NCBI RefSeq assembly: GCF_020297365.1
Contig: NZ_JAIXIG010000006.1
Coordinates: 1 to 64,000, forward strand
Direction of reading: 5' to 3'
Length of the DNA: 64,000 bases
Source of the DNA: Curtobacterium oceanosedimentum
GTDB taxonomy: Bacteria; Actinomycetota; Actinomycetes; Actinomycetales; Microbacteriaceae
In this document: one piece after another, positions 25,165-33,723 of the stretch
Numbering within the stretch: the stretch's first letter is position 1
How the letters are laid out: every line of letters begins with the position of its first letter
Notes under the pieces: generated by a model
The model's input: only the letters and a program-made list of their open reading frames with translations
Database searches by the model: none
Told to the model about the DNA's origin: nothing
Translations under genes and position numbers: made by a program

Positions 25165-26798
25165 GCGTGCACGCAGCCGACCCCAGCCTCTACCGTGACC
25201 GCGACGTGGTGCCGGTCCGCCGAGCACTCGTCTCGGTGAGCGACAAGTCCGGCCTGCTCGAGCTCGCCGGAGCGCTCGCCGAGTCCGGCGTCGAGATCGT
25301 GTCGACCGGGTCCACCGCGCAGACCATCCGCGACGCCGGCTACGCGGTGACGGGTGTCGAGAGCGTCACCGGGTTCCCGGAATCCCTCGACGGCCGCGTG
25401 AAGACCCTGCACCCGGCGGTGCACGCCGGCCTGCTCGCCGACCTGCGCCTCGAGTCGCACGAGCAGCAGCTCGCCGACCTCGGCATCGCGCCGTTCGAGC
25501 TGGTCATCGTGAACCTGTACCCGTTCGTCGAGACGGTGGCGTCGGGCGCCGACGCCGCGACCGTGGTCGAGAACGTCGACATCGGCGGCCCGGCGATGGT
25601 CCGCGCCTCGGCGAAGAACCACCCGAACGTGGCGATCGTCGTCTCGCCGTCGTCCTACGCCGAGGTCGTCGAGGCCGTCCGCGCCGGCGGCACCACGCTC
25701 GAGCTCCGCAAGCGCCTCGCCGCCCAGGCCTTCGCCCACACCGCCGCCTACGACAGCGCGGTGGCGTCCTACTTCGCATCCGACGTGGTCGCCGCCGGTG
25801 GGTCCGCCGCGGCCGACGACGCCGACGTGGAGGCCCGGAGCGCCTTCCCGACGTCCCTCACGATCGACGCGGAGCTGGCCGACACCCTCCGCTACGGCGA
25901 GAACGCGCACCAGCGGGCCGCCCTGTACACGGCCCCCGACGCAGCCGGCATCGCCCAGGCGACGCTCCTGCACGGCAAGGCGATGTCGTACAACAACTAC
26001 GTCGACGCCGACGCAGCGGTCCGCGCGGCCTTCGACTTCGACGAGCCCGCCGTTGCGATCATCAAGCACGCCAACCCGTGCGGCATCGCGATCGCCCCGT
26101 CCGACGCCGCCGACCCGATCGCGTCGGCCCACGCGGCGGCGCACGCCTGCGACCCGCTGTCGGCGTTCGGCGGGGTCATCGCGGCGAACCGTCCGGTCAC
26201 CGTCGCCATGGCCGAGACCGTCAAGGACATCTTCACCGAGGTCGTCGTGGCACCGGGCTTCGACCCCGAGGCGCTCGAGATCCTGTCGCGCAAGAAGAAC
26301 ATCCGCCTGCTCACGCTGCCGGCCGACTTCGCGCTCGCCGACCGCGAGGTCAAGCAGGTCTCCGGCGGCTTCCTGGTGCAGGACGCCGACCGCTTCACCG
26401 GCTTCGACCAGACCACCTGGACCCTCGTCGCGGGGGAGCCCGCCGACGAGCAGACCCTGGCCGACCTGGCGTTCGCCTGGCGGGCGAGCCGCTCCGTCAA
26501 GTCGAACGCGATCCTGCTCGCGAACCAGGGTGCGAGCGTCGGCGTCGGCATGGGCCAGGTCAACCGGGTCGACTCGTGCCACCTCGCCGTGGACCGCGCC
26601 GGTGACCGGGCAGCCGGCAGTGTCGCGGCGTCGGACGCCTTCTTCCCGTTCGCCGACGGCCTGCAGGTGCTGCTCGACGCCGGGGTCCGTGCCGTCGCAC
26701 AGCCCGGTGGCAGCGTGCGCGACGACGAGGTCATCGCGGCGGCCACGGCGGCCGGCGTGACGATGTACTTCACGGGCGAGCGGCACTTCTTCCACTGA
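25161..26798 (+). CDS. purH: Bifunctional AICAR formyltransferase/IMP cyclohydrolase
   Basis: A 545-residue enzyme for the last two purine steps. The N-terminal MGS-like cyclohydrolase domain ([30 protein letters not shown]) precedes the AICARFT domain with [30 protein letters not shown], and [10 protein letters not shown]. It consumes 10-formyl-THF, linking it to glyA/folD (59-61 kb) and purU (56 kb). Start ATG overlaps purN's stop. It ends GERHFFH, the usual C-terminus. Confidence 0.97.
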   Translation: MSVHAADPSLYRDRDVVPVRRALVSVSDKSGLLELAGALAESGVEIVSTGSTAQTIRDAGYAVTGVESVTGFPESLDGRVKTLHPAVHAGLLADLRLESHEQQLADLGIAPFELVIVNLYPFVETVASGADAATVVENVDIGGPAMVRASAKNHPNVAIVVSPSSYAEVVEAVRAGGTTLELRKRLAAQAFAHTAAYDSAVASYFASDVVAAGGSAAADDADVEARSAFPTSLTIDAELADTLRYGENAHQRAALYTAPDAAGIAQATLLHGKAMSYNNYVDADAAVRAAFDFDEPAVAIIKHANPCGIAIAPSDAADPIASAHAAAHACDPLSAFGGVIAANRPVTVAMAETVKDIFTEVVVAPGFDPEALEILSRKKNIRLLTLPADFALADREVKQVSGGFLVQDADRFTGFDQTTWTLVAGEPADEQTLADLAFAWRASRSVKSNAILLANQGASVGVGMGQVNRVDSCHLAVDRAGDRAAGSVAASDAFFPFADGLQVLLDAGVRAVAQPGGSVRDDEVIAAATAAGVTMYFTGERHFFH

Positions 26799-26821
26799 TG
26801 TGAACAATCGGTGGCGAACCA

Positions 26822-26851
26822 TTGCGCGCCGCGACTCACTGTGAATAGTCT
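26822..26851 (+). promoter_or_regulatory. Candidate promoter of the ABC exporter transcript
   Basis: TTGCGC (26822-26827) and TAGTCT (26846-26851) are separated by 18 bp. A start site near 26858 would give a 450-nt leader before the first ABC gene, containing a short ORF and two hairpins. Confidence 0.4.
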
Positions 26852-26939
26852 GTAAGGCTCCGCGGCAGGCAGCCGACGATCCCTCGGGACCGGCGGCACC
26901 GCGGACACAACGGTGACGAAGACGACGACTGGAGTGACG

Positions 26940-27062
26940 ATGGACAACATGACCGGAACCGTGGCGACGGCCGCCCGCGCAGGTCTCGTGTCCGTCGTGG
27001 GGACCACTCCCGCACGGCGATCCCCGATCGCACCGCGACCCCGCGCCGCGGCCGCCGTCTAG
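26940..27062 (+). CDS. Possible 40-aa leader peptide upstream of the ABC exporter
   Basis: ATG 26940 is preceded by GGAG (9 nt upstream) and opens a 40-codon frame ending TAG at 27062. The product begins MDNMTGTVATAARAG and ends with a basic, Pro/Arg/Ala-rich stretch (RRSPIAPRPRAAAAV). Stems follow at once (27065-27082) and further on (27126-27147). Such a layout is known for antibiotic-inducible leader peptides in front of multidrug ABC exporters (bmrB before bmrCD in Bacillus). The similarity is architectural only; translation is unproven. Confidence 0.4.
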   Translation: MDNMTGTVATAARAGLVSVVGTTPARRSPIAPRPRAAAAV

Positions 27063-27064
27063 TC

Positions 27065-27082
27065 GGGCCGTTCCCACGGCCC
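27065..27082 (+). promoter_or_regulatory. Hairpin right after the leader ORF stop
   Basis: GGGCCGT (27065-27071) pairs with ACGGCCC (27076-27082) across a TCCC loop, 3 nt after the leader stop codon. It could be masked or exposed by a stalled ribosome. Confidence 0.45.
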
Positions 27083-27125
27083 CGCGGCGCAGCACCACCG
27101 GCGTCCGCGAACCACCCGCCTGAAC

Positions 27126-27147
27126 CCGGGGGACTTCCGTCCCCCGG
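27126..27147 (+). terminator. Terminator/attenuator-like hairpin in the ABC exporter leader
   Basis: CCGGGGGAC (27126-27134) pairs perfectly with GTCCCCCGG (27139-27147), loop TTCC. It lies about 165 bp before the first ABC gene and has no gene of its own to end, so attenuation is a reasonable guess. Confidence 0.5.
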
Positions 27148-27312
27148 TGCCTCCGGCCCGACCGACGTCACGCGAGTGACGGCGGAGACGCGACCACGCG
27201 CCCGGCCGATGATCACCACGCAACGCCACACCGAGCCTCCAGGCCGAAGCCGCGCACGCACGCGAGCGGCGGCGCGACCCGGGGACCCGGCAGACGCATG
27301 AGGACGCAACGC

Positions 27313-29121
27313 ATGTCCAAGTCGCCCACCACGGCGCGCCCGTCCACCTTCCGCGCGATCGCGCGGATCCACCCCTACGTGAAGCCCTACCAGGGGCGCA
27401 TCATCGGCGGCATGGCCGCAGCGATGGGAGCCTCCCTGGTGGCGCTCGCAATCCCCTACGTGCTGCAGTGGCTCGTCGACGGTCCGCTGTCGTCGCGCGA
27501 CTCCGCGCAGATCTGGCCCGCCGGACTCGGGGTGCTCGCCCTCGGCGCGCTCGAGGCGTTCTTCATCGCCTCGCGCCGTCGTCTGGTGATGCGCCCGTCC
27601 ACCCGCATCGAGACGAGCATGCGGAACGCCCTGTACGCGAAGCTGCAGGACCTGCCGGTCGCGTTCCACGACCGGTGGGAGTCCGGGCAGCTGCTGTCCC
27701 GTTCCGTGTCGGACCTGTCCCTGATCCGCCGCTGGCTGGCGTTCGGCGTCGTCCTGCTCGTCGTGAACATCGTCACGATCGTCGTGGGCTTCGTCGTGCT
27801 GTTCACCTTCGGGTGGCTGCTCGGCCTGATCTTCCTGATCGCGTCGATCCCGCTCTGGATCAGCGGACTGCTCTTCGAACGCCGGTACTCCGTCGTCGCG
27901 CGTCGCAGTCAGGACCAGGTCGGCGACCTCGCCACGAGCGTCGAGCAGTCGGTGCACGGCATCCGCGTCCTCAAGGCCTTCGGCCGCGGCGGCGCGAAGC
28001 TCCAGGAGTTCAGCGAGCAGGCCGAGGCCCTGCGCGGCACCGAGATCAAGAAGGCGAAGGCCATCGCGGGCATCTGGCTGTGGCTGCTGCTCGTGCCGGA
28101 CGTCGCGTTCGCGCTGTGCCTGCTCGCCGGCATCTGGCTGGCGTCGCAGGGCGAGCTCAGCGTCGGCCAGCTGTTCGCGTTCTTCGCGACGGCGACGGTG
28201 CTGCGGTTCCCGATCGAGTCGATCGGCTTCCTGCTCTCGATGACGTTCGACACCCGCACCGCGGTCGACCGGTTCTTCGAGGTCATGGACTCCGAGAACA
28301 CCATCACGGACCCGGAGCACCCGAAGACGATCGCGGAGCCGCACGGTGCCCTGTCGTTCAACGGCGTGCACTTCCGGTACCAGGACTCCGCACCGCAGTA
28401 CCCGGACCTCATCAACGGCGTCGAGCTGCAGCTGCAGCCGGGCGAGACCATGGCGCTCGTCGGGCTGACCGGCTGCGGCAAGACGACGCTGCTCTCGCTC
28501 GTGCCGCGCCTGTACGACGTGACCGGCGGTTCCGTGACGATCGACGGGGTCGACATCCGCGACCTCACCCGCGAAGAGCTGCGTCGACACGTCGGCGTCG
28601 CCTTCGAGGACGCCACCCTGTTCTCGTCGACCGTGCGCGAGAACGTGCTGCTCGGTCGGCCCGACGTGCACGGTGACGAAGCCGAGGCGCTCATGCGCGA
28701 GGCCCTCGACATCGCGCAGGCGTCCTTCGTCGACGACCTGCCCGACGGTGTCGACACCCGCGTGGGCGAGGAGGGCCTGTCGCTGTCCGGTGGGCAGCGT
28801 CAGCGCCTGGCACTCGCGCGTGCGATCGCCGCGCGGCCGTCGGTGCTGGTGCTCGACGACCCGCTGTCGGCGCTCGACGTCGACACCGAGGCGCGGGTGG
28901 AGGCCGGTCTGCGTCGCGTGCTCGCCGAGACCACCTCGCTCATCGTGGCGCACCGTCCGTCGACGGTGACGCTGGCCGACCGGGTCGCCCTGATGGAGAA
29001 CGGCGTCGTCACGGCCGTCGGGACCCACCACGACCTGATGGCCACCAACGAGCACTACCGCTACGTCATCTCGTCGCTCGACGACGACGATGCGACGGCA
29101 CGACAGGAGGCGATGGCATGA
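27313..29121 (+). CDS. ABC exporter half-transporter, degenerate-site subunit
   Basis: A 602-residue type IV ABC exporter subunit: six membrane helices (residues 1-320), then an ATPase domain. Walker A is GLTGCGKTT (about 383), signature LSGGQ, and Walker [13 protein letters not shown], where the catalytic Glu is Asp; the H-loop His is kept (IVAHRPST). This marks the non-hydrolysing half of a heterodimer like TM287 or BmrC. ATG 27313 is preferred because GAGGA lies 9 nt upstream; an ATG at 27298 would add five residues. The stop overlaps the partner's ATG (ATGA). Expected substrates are drugs or lipids; the actual one is unknown. Confidence 0.92.
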   Translation: MSKSPTTARPSTFRAIARIHPYVKPYQGRIIGGMAAAMGASLVALAIPYVLQWLVDGPLSSRDSAQIWPAGLGVLALGALEAFFIASRRRLVMRPSTRIETSMRNALYAKLQDLPVAFHDRWESGQLLSRSVSDLSLIRRWLAFGVVLLVVNIVTIVVGFVVLFTFGWLLGLIFLIASIPLWISGLLFERRYSVVARRSQDQVGDLATSVEQSVHGIRVLKAFGRGGAKLQEFSEQAEALRGTEIKKAKAIAGIWLWLLLVPDVAFALCLLAGIWLASQGELSVGQLFAFFATATVLRFPIESIGFLLSMTFDTRTAVDRFFEVMDSENTITDPEHPKTIAEPHGALSFNGVHFRYQDSAPQYPDLINGVELQLQPGETMALVGLTGCGKTTLLSLVPRLYDVTGGSVTIDGVDIRDLTREELRRHVGVAFEDATLFSSTVRENVLLGRPDVHGDEAEALMREALDIAQASFVDDLPDGVDTRVGEEGLSLSGGQRQRLALARAIAARPSVLVLDDPLSALDVDTEARVEAGLRRVLAETTSLIVAHRPSTVTLADRVALMENGVVTAVGTHHDLMATNEHYRYVISSLDDDDATARQEAMA

Positions 29122-31022
29122 GCCAGCAGACCGACCAGAACCTGCCGGGAGGAACGGCTTCCGTCCCGCAGGAGGCTGCGGACGAGCAGTCTGCCGCACC
29201 CGTCACCGCCTCGATCACCACGCTGGGCGTGCGCGGCGAGGAGCGTGAGGACTTCACCAAGGCCGAGAGCAAGCGCCTGCGGCGCCGGTCCCTCGCCCTG
29301 CTCGGCTCGCTCGCCGCACCGCTGAAGCTCCGGCTGGTGCTGCTCGGCATCGTGGTCGTGGTCTCGACCGCGGGCACCGTCGCGGGTCCGGCGCTGATCG
29401 CGTGGGGCATCGACAACGCCCTGCCCGCCGTGCTCGACCAGGACGACTGGGTGCCGGCGTTCGGGGTCGTCTCGACGTACATCGTCGTGGCCGTCCTCGG
29501 TGCGGTGCTCACCGCCTGGTACACGGTGCTCGCGGCGCGGATCAGCCAGGCGATCCTGTTCGACCTGCGCAAGCGGGTGTTCCTGCACACGCAGCGGCTG
29601 TCACTCGAGTTCCACGAGACCTACACGTCCGGCCGGATCATCTCGCGCCAGACGAGTGACCTCGACTCGATCCGCGAGCTGCTCGACTCCGGGCTGAACC
29701 AGCTGATCCAGGGCGTGCTCTACATGGTGTTCACCGCCGTGGCCCTGGTGCTCCTCGACCCGACGTCCGGCCTGGTCCTCGCGGTGTCGCTCGTGCCGCT
29801 CTGGTTCCTGATCCGCTGGTTCCAGACGAACTCGCAGACGCTGTTCCGCGCCACCCGCGTCACCTCGGCGCGCGTGATCGTGCACTTCGTCGAGACGATG
29901 ACGGGCATCCGCGCGGTGCAGGCGTTCCGCAAGGAGTCCCGCAACCGTGACGAGTACGGCGGCTTCGTCGAGGACTACCGGGTGGCGAACACGAAGGTGT
30001 TCAACCTGTTCGGCACCTTCGACCCGGTGCTCGTGCTCATCGGCAACGCCACGCTCGCCGCGGTCGTCATCGTCGGTGGGTTCCGGATCGTCGGCGGGAC
30101 GCTCGAGGTCGGTGCGCTGCTCGCGGTCGCGCTGTACGCCAAGCGCTTCTTCGACCCGGCGCAGGAACTCGCGATGTTCTACAACGGGTACCAGTCGGCC
30201 TCGGCGGCGATGGAGAAGATCTCCGGCGTCCTCGAGGAACGGCCGAGCGTGCCGGACCCCGTGAAGCCCACCCGGCTGGCGGACGCCACCGGCAAGATGG
30301 ACTTCGACGACGTCGTCTTCGCCTACAACCAGGGCAAGGTCGTGCTGCCCGAGTTCGACCTGCACATCCCGTCGGGGCAGACCATCGCCCTGGTCGGGTC
30401 CACCGGTGCCGGCAAGTCGACGCTCGCCAAGCTCATGGCGCGCTTCTACGACCCGACCCAGGGCTCGGTGAAGCTCGACGGCGTGGACCTGCGCGAGCTC
30501 GACACGAAGGACATGCGCCGCGCGATCGTCATGGTCACGCAGGAGGCGTACCTGTTCTCCGGCACCGTCGCGGACAACATCGCGCTCGGCAAGCCCGGTG
30601 CGTCGCGCGAGGAAATCGAGGCGTCGGCCAAGGCCGTCGGCGCGCACGAGTTCATCATGGCGCTGCCCGACGGGTACGACACCGACGTGAACAAGCGCGG
30701 TGGTCGTGTCTCTGCGGGTCAGCGACAGCTGCTCTCGTTCGCCCGGGCATTCATCGCCGACCCGAAGGTGCTCATCCTCGACGAGGCGACGGCGTCGCTC
30801 GACATCCCCTCGGAGCGACTCGTGCAGGAGGGCCTGGAGACCCTGCTCGCCGACCGCACCGCGGTGATCATCGCGCACCGCCTGTCCACCGTCGCGATCG
30901 CCCACCGGGTGCTCGTCATGGAGCACGGCCGGATCGTCGAGGACGGCACCCCCGCCGACCTCATCGGCGGCACCGGGCGGTTCGCCCAGCTGCACGCGGC
31001 CTGGCGCGACTCGCTCGTGTGA
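29118..31022 (+). CDS. ABC exporter half-transporter, catalytic-site partner
   Basis: The 634-residue partner of the preceding subunit. It has an extra N-terminal extension of about 60 residues, the membrane domain, and an ATPase with Walker [10 protein letters not shown], canonical Walker [12 protein letters not shown] and H-loop IIAHRLST. Its signature motif is altered to VSAGQ. In heterodimeric exporters the altered signature pairs with the subunit that has the weak Walker B, giving one degenerate and one active site, exactly as seen in this pair. A perfect 23-bp hairpin follows the stop. Confidence 0.93.
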   Translation: MSQQTDQNLPGGTASVPQEAADEQSAAPVTASITTLGVRGEEREDFTKAESKRLRRRSLALLGSLAAPLKLRLVLLGIVVVVSTAGTVAGPALIAWGIDNALPAVLDQDDWVPAFGVVSTYIVVAVLGAVLTAWYTVLAARISQAILFDLRKRVFLHTQRLSLEFHETYTSGRIISRQTSDLDSIRELLDSGLNQLIQGVLYMVFTAVALVLLDPTSGLVLAVSLVPLWFLIRWFQTNSQTLFRATRVTSARVIVHFVETMTGIRAVQAFRKESRNRDEYGGFVEDYRVANTKVFNLFGTFDPVLVLIGNATLAAVVIVGGFRIVGGTLEVGALLAVALYAKRFFDPAQELAMFYNGYQSASAAMEKISGVLEERPSVPDPVKPTRLADATGKMDFDDVVFAYNQGKVVLPEFDLHIPSGQTIALVGSTGAGKSTLAKLMARFYDPTQGSVKLDGVDLRELDTKDMRRAIVMVTQEAYLFSGTVADNIALGKPGASREEIEASAKAVGAHEFIMALPDGYDTDVNKRGGRVSAGQRQLLSFARAFIADPKVLILDEATASLDIPSERLVQEGLETLLADRTAVIIAHRLSTVAIAHRVLVMEHGRIVEDGTPADLIGGTGRFAQLHAAWRDSLV

Positions 31023-31027
31023 CGAGT

Positions 31028-31075
31028 CGTGATGTCGGCGATGACGCTCCGCGGAGCGTCATCGCCGACATCACG
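31028..31075. terminator. Perfect bidirectional terminator between ABC exporter and PIN toxin genes
   Basis: A 23-bp stem, arms 31028-31050 and 31053-31075, with a CCGCGG centre. It serves the converging ABC exporter (ends 31022) and the PIN gene, whose own stop codon (31071-31073) lies inside the stem. Confidence 0.9.
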
Positions 31076-31661
31076 CAGGGTCTGCCAGCTGGTGTCGGAG
31101 GAGCGCCGCGGCTTCCTGCATCGCGTAGCGGCTCTCCAGGACGTCGACGACCTGGACCGGCGACAGCTCGGGGCCGTGCCGTCCGGTCCTCGACGCGAGT
31201 TCGAGGACGGCCCGGGTCGCAGCCTCCGGACGGAGCGAGACCTGGTCGTGCACGAACGAGGCCGGTGCGAGGACGTCGATGTCGCTCGGGATCCTGTCGC
31301 CCGGGAAGTCCTTGCCGTTGAGGGTGACGATGGCGCCGGCTCCGCCCAGCTCCGCAGCGGCGACCACGTGTTCGTCGTCAGGGTCCGGGAGCCCGTAGGA
31401 ACCGTCCAGGCGCTCCCATCCTGTGACGATGGCGTCGTCGAACGTCAGGCGCATCGTCTCGACCAGCCGGTGTGCTCGCTCCGCGGCGCCGGCCTCGTCC
31501 GTACCGCGAGCGACCAGTTTCGCGGCCTCGTGGTACTCGAGCTCATCGAGGATCGCCGTGCTCCACATCGGGCGGTACACGCCCTCGATGGCGAGCGACA
31601 GCAGGAGATCCCGCTGGAGGCTGGGCCAGAGCACACACGTGTCGAGGAGCGCCGTGAACAC
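31071..31661 (-). CDS. PIN-domain ribonuclease toxin (VapC-like)
   Basis: A 196-residue PIN-domain protein, expected to cleave RNA with a metal bound by acidic residues. Visible are the first Asp (TALLDTCVLWP), the Glu in STAILDELEYHE, and the acidic cluster DPDDEHVVAAAE, then NGKDFP. It is longer than typical VapC (about 130), with an extra C-terminal helical region (PEAATRAVLELASRTG...). The start GTG 31661 has only a weak ribosome site. The antitoxin gene ends 26 bp upstream, on the same strand. Confidence 0.82.
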   Translation of the reverse strand: MFTALLDTCVLWPSLQRDLLLSLAIEGVYRPMWSTAILDELEYHEAAKLVARGTDEAGAAERAHRLVETMRLTFDDAIVTGWERLDGSYGLPDPDDEHVVAAAELGGAGAIVTLNGKDFPGDRIPSDIDVLAPASFVHDQVSLRPEAATRAVLELASRTGRHGPELSPVQVVDVLESRYAMQEAAALLRHQLADPA

Positions 31662-31687
31662 GAGCGTAGTATGTCATGTGCCGCGGT

Positions 31688-32218
31688 TCAGTCTCGTCGG
31701 CCTGCTCGGAGCTGTCTCCGTGCGAGCCGGAGGTCCGCCAGCGTCGCGTCGACATCGTCGGCTTCGTCGTACTCCGTGGAGTACAGGGCCGCCAGTGCTT
31801 CGTACTGCTCAGCTCGGCGTCGCTTCCGGTACGCAAGCGCGTCCGCGAGCTTGATCCGTCGATGCGTGCTGATCTTCTCGAACGGGATGTCTCCCCGGTC
31901 GAGCATCTTGACGACCGTTGGTCGACTCACGTTGAGCAACTCCGCAACCTGCTGGGTCGTCAGCGTGCGGGACTGCGGGGAGACCGTGACGGCCAGGCCG
32001 AGCTGCATCGCTTCGACCACCTGCAGGAGCACTCGATGGACCTCGGCCGGGAGTTCGACGTGGTCTCCCGCCTCGGCTCCGGCGAGGAAGTAGCGGGCTT
32101 CGATCGCATCCCCGCCTGCTGCAGCACGGGCGGCGAGGAAGTCGTGGACCTGCGCGACCGCTCCGGCATCGGAAGCCTCGTACGTCTCCTGCTGCAGTGC
32201 ATGCGCGTGTGCTGGCAT
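31688..32218 (-). CDS. HTH (excisionase/MerR-like) antitoxin
   Basis: A 176-residue protein with an N-terminal helical part (MPAHAHALQQETYEASD) and a central winged HTH of the excisionase family, TLTTQQVAELLNVSRPTVVKMLDRGD...HRRIKLADALAYRKRRR (about residues 85-130). The acidic C-terminus (YSTEYDEADDVDATLADL) could neutralise the PIN toxin encoded downstream. The ATG at 32218 is picked because GGAGGAG sits 6 nt upstream; the ATG at 32224 has that site touching it, and longer frames add unrelated sequence. It likely represses its own operon. Confidence 0.8.
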   Translation of the reverse strand: MPAHAHALQQETYEASDAGAVAQVHDFLAARAAAGGDAIEARYFLAGAEAGDHVELPAEVHRVLLQVVEAMQLGLAVTVSPQSRTLTTQQVAELLNVSRPTVVKMLDRGDIPFEKISTHRRIKLADALAYRKRRRAEQYEALAALYSTEYDEADDVDATLADLRLARRQLRAGRRD

Positions 32219-32309
32219 CGTCATCTCCTCCGCAGCAAACGTAACAGGTTTCGTCCCTTTCGAATCAGGCGCCCGGATGTCGCGCTCCTCGACGTGATTG
32301 GCTTGCTCC

Positions 32310-32735
32310 ATGACCAACGACAGCGTGCAGCCCGGCGGCGTCGCCCTCCACGAACCCTTCTACGGCGCCCCCTTCGTCGAGGCCGTGCGCCGGTTCTGGC
32401 GGAAGTACACCGTGTTCACCGGGCGGGCTTCCCGCGCCGAGTTCTGGTGGTGGTGGCTGACGTCGTTCGCGATCGGCCTCGTGCTGCAGCTCGTCCCGCA
32501 GGCCTTCACGCCGGACACACCGCTGTTCGAGAACCCGGTCGGCTCCTACCTGTTCGTGCTCTGGGGGCTCGTGACGCTCGTCGGCTCGCTCGCCGTCGGC
32601 GCCCGACGGCTGCACGACGCGAACCTGTCCGGCTTCTGGCAGTTCCTGCACGTGCTGCCGGGCATCGGCTCGCTCGTCCTGTACGTGCTGTGCCTGCTGC
32701 CCGCGAACCCGAAGGGTGCGCGGTTCGACCGCTGA
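32310..32735 (+). CDS. DUF805 family membrane protein
   Basis: A 141-residue inner-membrane protein with the family's Trp-rich stretch (RASRAEFWWWWLTSF), RRLHDANLSGFW and the late LLPANPKGARFDR. Three to four membrane helices are predicted. DUF805 proteins have no settled function. It is divergent from the antitoxin gene, 91 bp apart; the ATG at 32310 is used, since an earlier TTG would add four residues only. Confidence 0.85.
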   Translation: MTNDSVQPGGVALHEPFYGAPFVEAVRRFWRKYTVFTGRASRAEFWWWWLTSFAIGLVLQLVPQAFTPDTPLFENPVGSYLFVLWGLVTLVGSLAVGARRLHDANLSGFWQFLHVLPGIGSLVLYVLCLLPANPKGARFDR

Positions 32736-32790
32736 CCGCTGACCGCTGCCCAGCGCGGCGGACCGGTCGCCGACCTGCCCGGTCCGGGGA

Positions 32791-33183
32791 TCAGAACGGG
32801 TCGTCGCCGTCCGTCGTGGGCGACCAGCGCGCACGACGCATGTCGAGCCTCCAGGTCGAGGCCCCCTGCACGAGCGGCGTCCCCTCGGCGCGGTAGTGCT
32901 CGAGCGCCCGGGCCTCGTGGTGCAGGGGTGGGTGTCCGCCCGCGCGCACCACCCGCCACCAGGGCAGGCCGGCACCCTCGTGCGCCATCACCTTGCCGAC
33001 TGCGCGCGAGGCGCGTGAGCCGAGCGCGGCGGCGACGTCCCCGTAGGTCATGACGTGACCGGGCGGGATGAGCCGCACCACCTCGGCGACGGCAGCCCCG
33101 AAGTCGACGCCGTCCGTCGGCACGCCGTCGGAGAGCACCGCGTCGGACGGCACCGCATCGGCCGGCACCGCGTCGGACGGCAC
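32791..33183 (-). CDS. Alkyltransferase-like (MGMT-fold) DNA-binding protein without catalytic Cys
   Basis: A 130-residue MGMT/Ada DNA-binding-fold protein: VDFGAAVAEVVRLIPPGHVMTYGDVAAALGS-RASRAVG and then LPWWRVVRAGG, where a Trp stands at the place of the alkyl-acceptor Cys (PCHR in MGMT). It therefore cannot demethylate but may flag alkylated guanines for excision repair, as known for ATL proteins. The N-terminus is made of five tandem copies of a V-P-S-D-A-like pentapeptide encoded by 15-bp repeats, each opening with a possible GTG start, so the true start is uncertain; the first overlaps the acetyltransferase stop by one base. Confidence 0.82.
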   Translation of the reverse strand: MPSDAVPADAVPSDAVLSDGVPTDGVDFGAAVAEVVRLIPPGHVMTYGDVAAALGSRASRAVGKVMAHEGAGLPWWRVVRAGGHPPLHHEARALEHYRAEGTPLVQGASTWRLDMRRARWSPTTDGDDPF

Positions 33184-33638
33184 TAGAGCGTCAGGACCGC
33201 GAAGTGGTCGCCGTACCGGGTCTCGCGCACGACCTCGAAGCCGACGGCGCGGAAGAACGCCTCGGGGCTGTCGTCGCCACCCGGCTCGTACACGACCGTC
33301 AGGCGCTCGAACCCACGGCTGCGTGCTTCCTCTGCCAGACCGTGCACGGCGAAGCGACCGACGCCGCGACCCTGCGCGCTCGCCGCGACGTTGACGCGCC
33401 AGATGCAGCTGCGCAGCTCTTCCTGCGCGTTGTCGGCGTCGAAGGACCCGATGATCAGCCCGAGGACCTCGTCGTCGTCCAGCACCACGCGGGTCCAGGC
33501 CGAGCTCGGCTTGACGTCGGACTCGGCGACGCCGTAGGTGGTCGGTTGCACGAACTGTTCCTGGCCCGGCTTGAGCGTCAGGGAGTTCGCCGCCGCAGCG
33601 GTCTTCGCGGAGAGTTCTTCCAGGCGCAGGTCGGACAT
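33183..33638 (-). CDS. GNAT family N-acetyltransferase
   Basis: A 151-residue acetyltransferase. The CoA-binding motif A is WRVNVAASAQGRGVGRFAVHGL and the later EAFFRAVGFEVVRET fits motif B. The N-terminal part (QEQFVQPTTYGVAES) resembles the diamine/spermine-type GNAT subgroup, so a small amine substrate is possible but unproven. ATG 33638 has a TAGCCT box 6 nt upstream (33645-33650), a leaderless promoter that faces away from the ROK gene. Confidence 0.85.
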   Translation of the reverse strand: MSDLRLEELSAKTAAAANSLTLKPGQEQFVQPTTYGVAESDVKPSSAWTRVVLDDDEVLGLIIGSFDADNAQEELRSCIWRVNVAASAQGRGVGRFAVHGLAEEARSRGFERLTVVYEPGGDDSPEAFFRAVGFEVVRETRYGDHFAVLTL

Positions 33639-33644
33639 GCGGCC

Positions 33645-33650
33645 AGGCTA
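33645..33650 (-). promoter_or_regulatory. -10 box (TAGCCT) for leaderless GNAT gene
   Basis: TAGCCT on the minus strand lies 6 nt before ATG 33638, with no ribosome site between. Confidence 0.45.
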
Positions 33651-33711
33651 ACGGTGCGACCCGGCTCGGGGCCAGCGCTCGTGACCGACCGAGACCGCAC
33701 CGTTGCCGCGG

Positions 33712-33717
33712 TATGGT
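33712..33717 (+). promoter_or_regulatory. -10 box (TATGGT) for leaderless ROK regulator gene
   Basis: TATGGT is followed by 6 nt and ATG 33724, so the transcript probably starts at the initiation codon. Confidence 0.45.
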
Positions 33718-33723
33718 CGCGAC

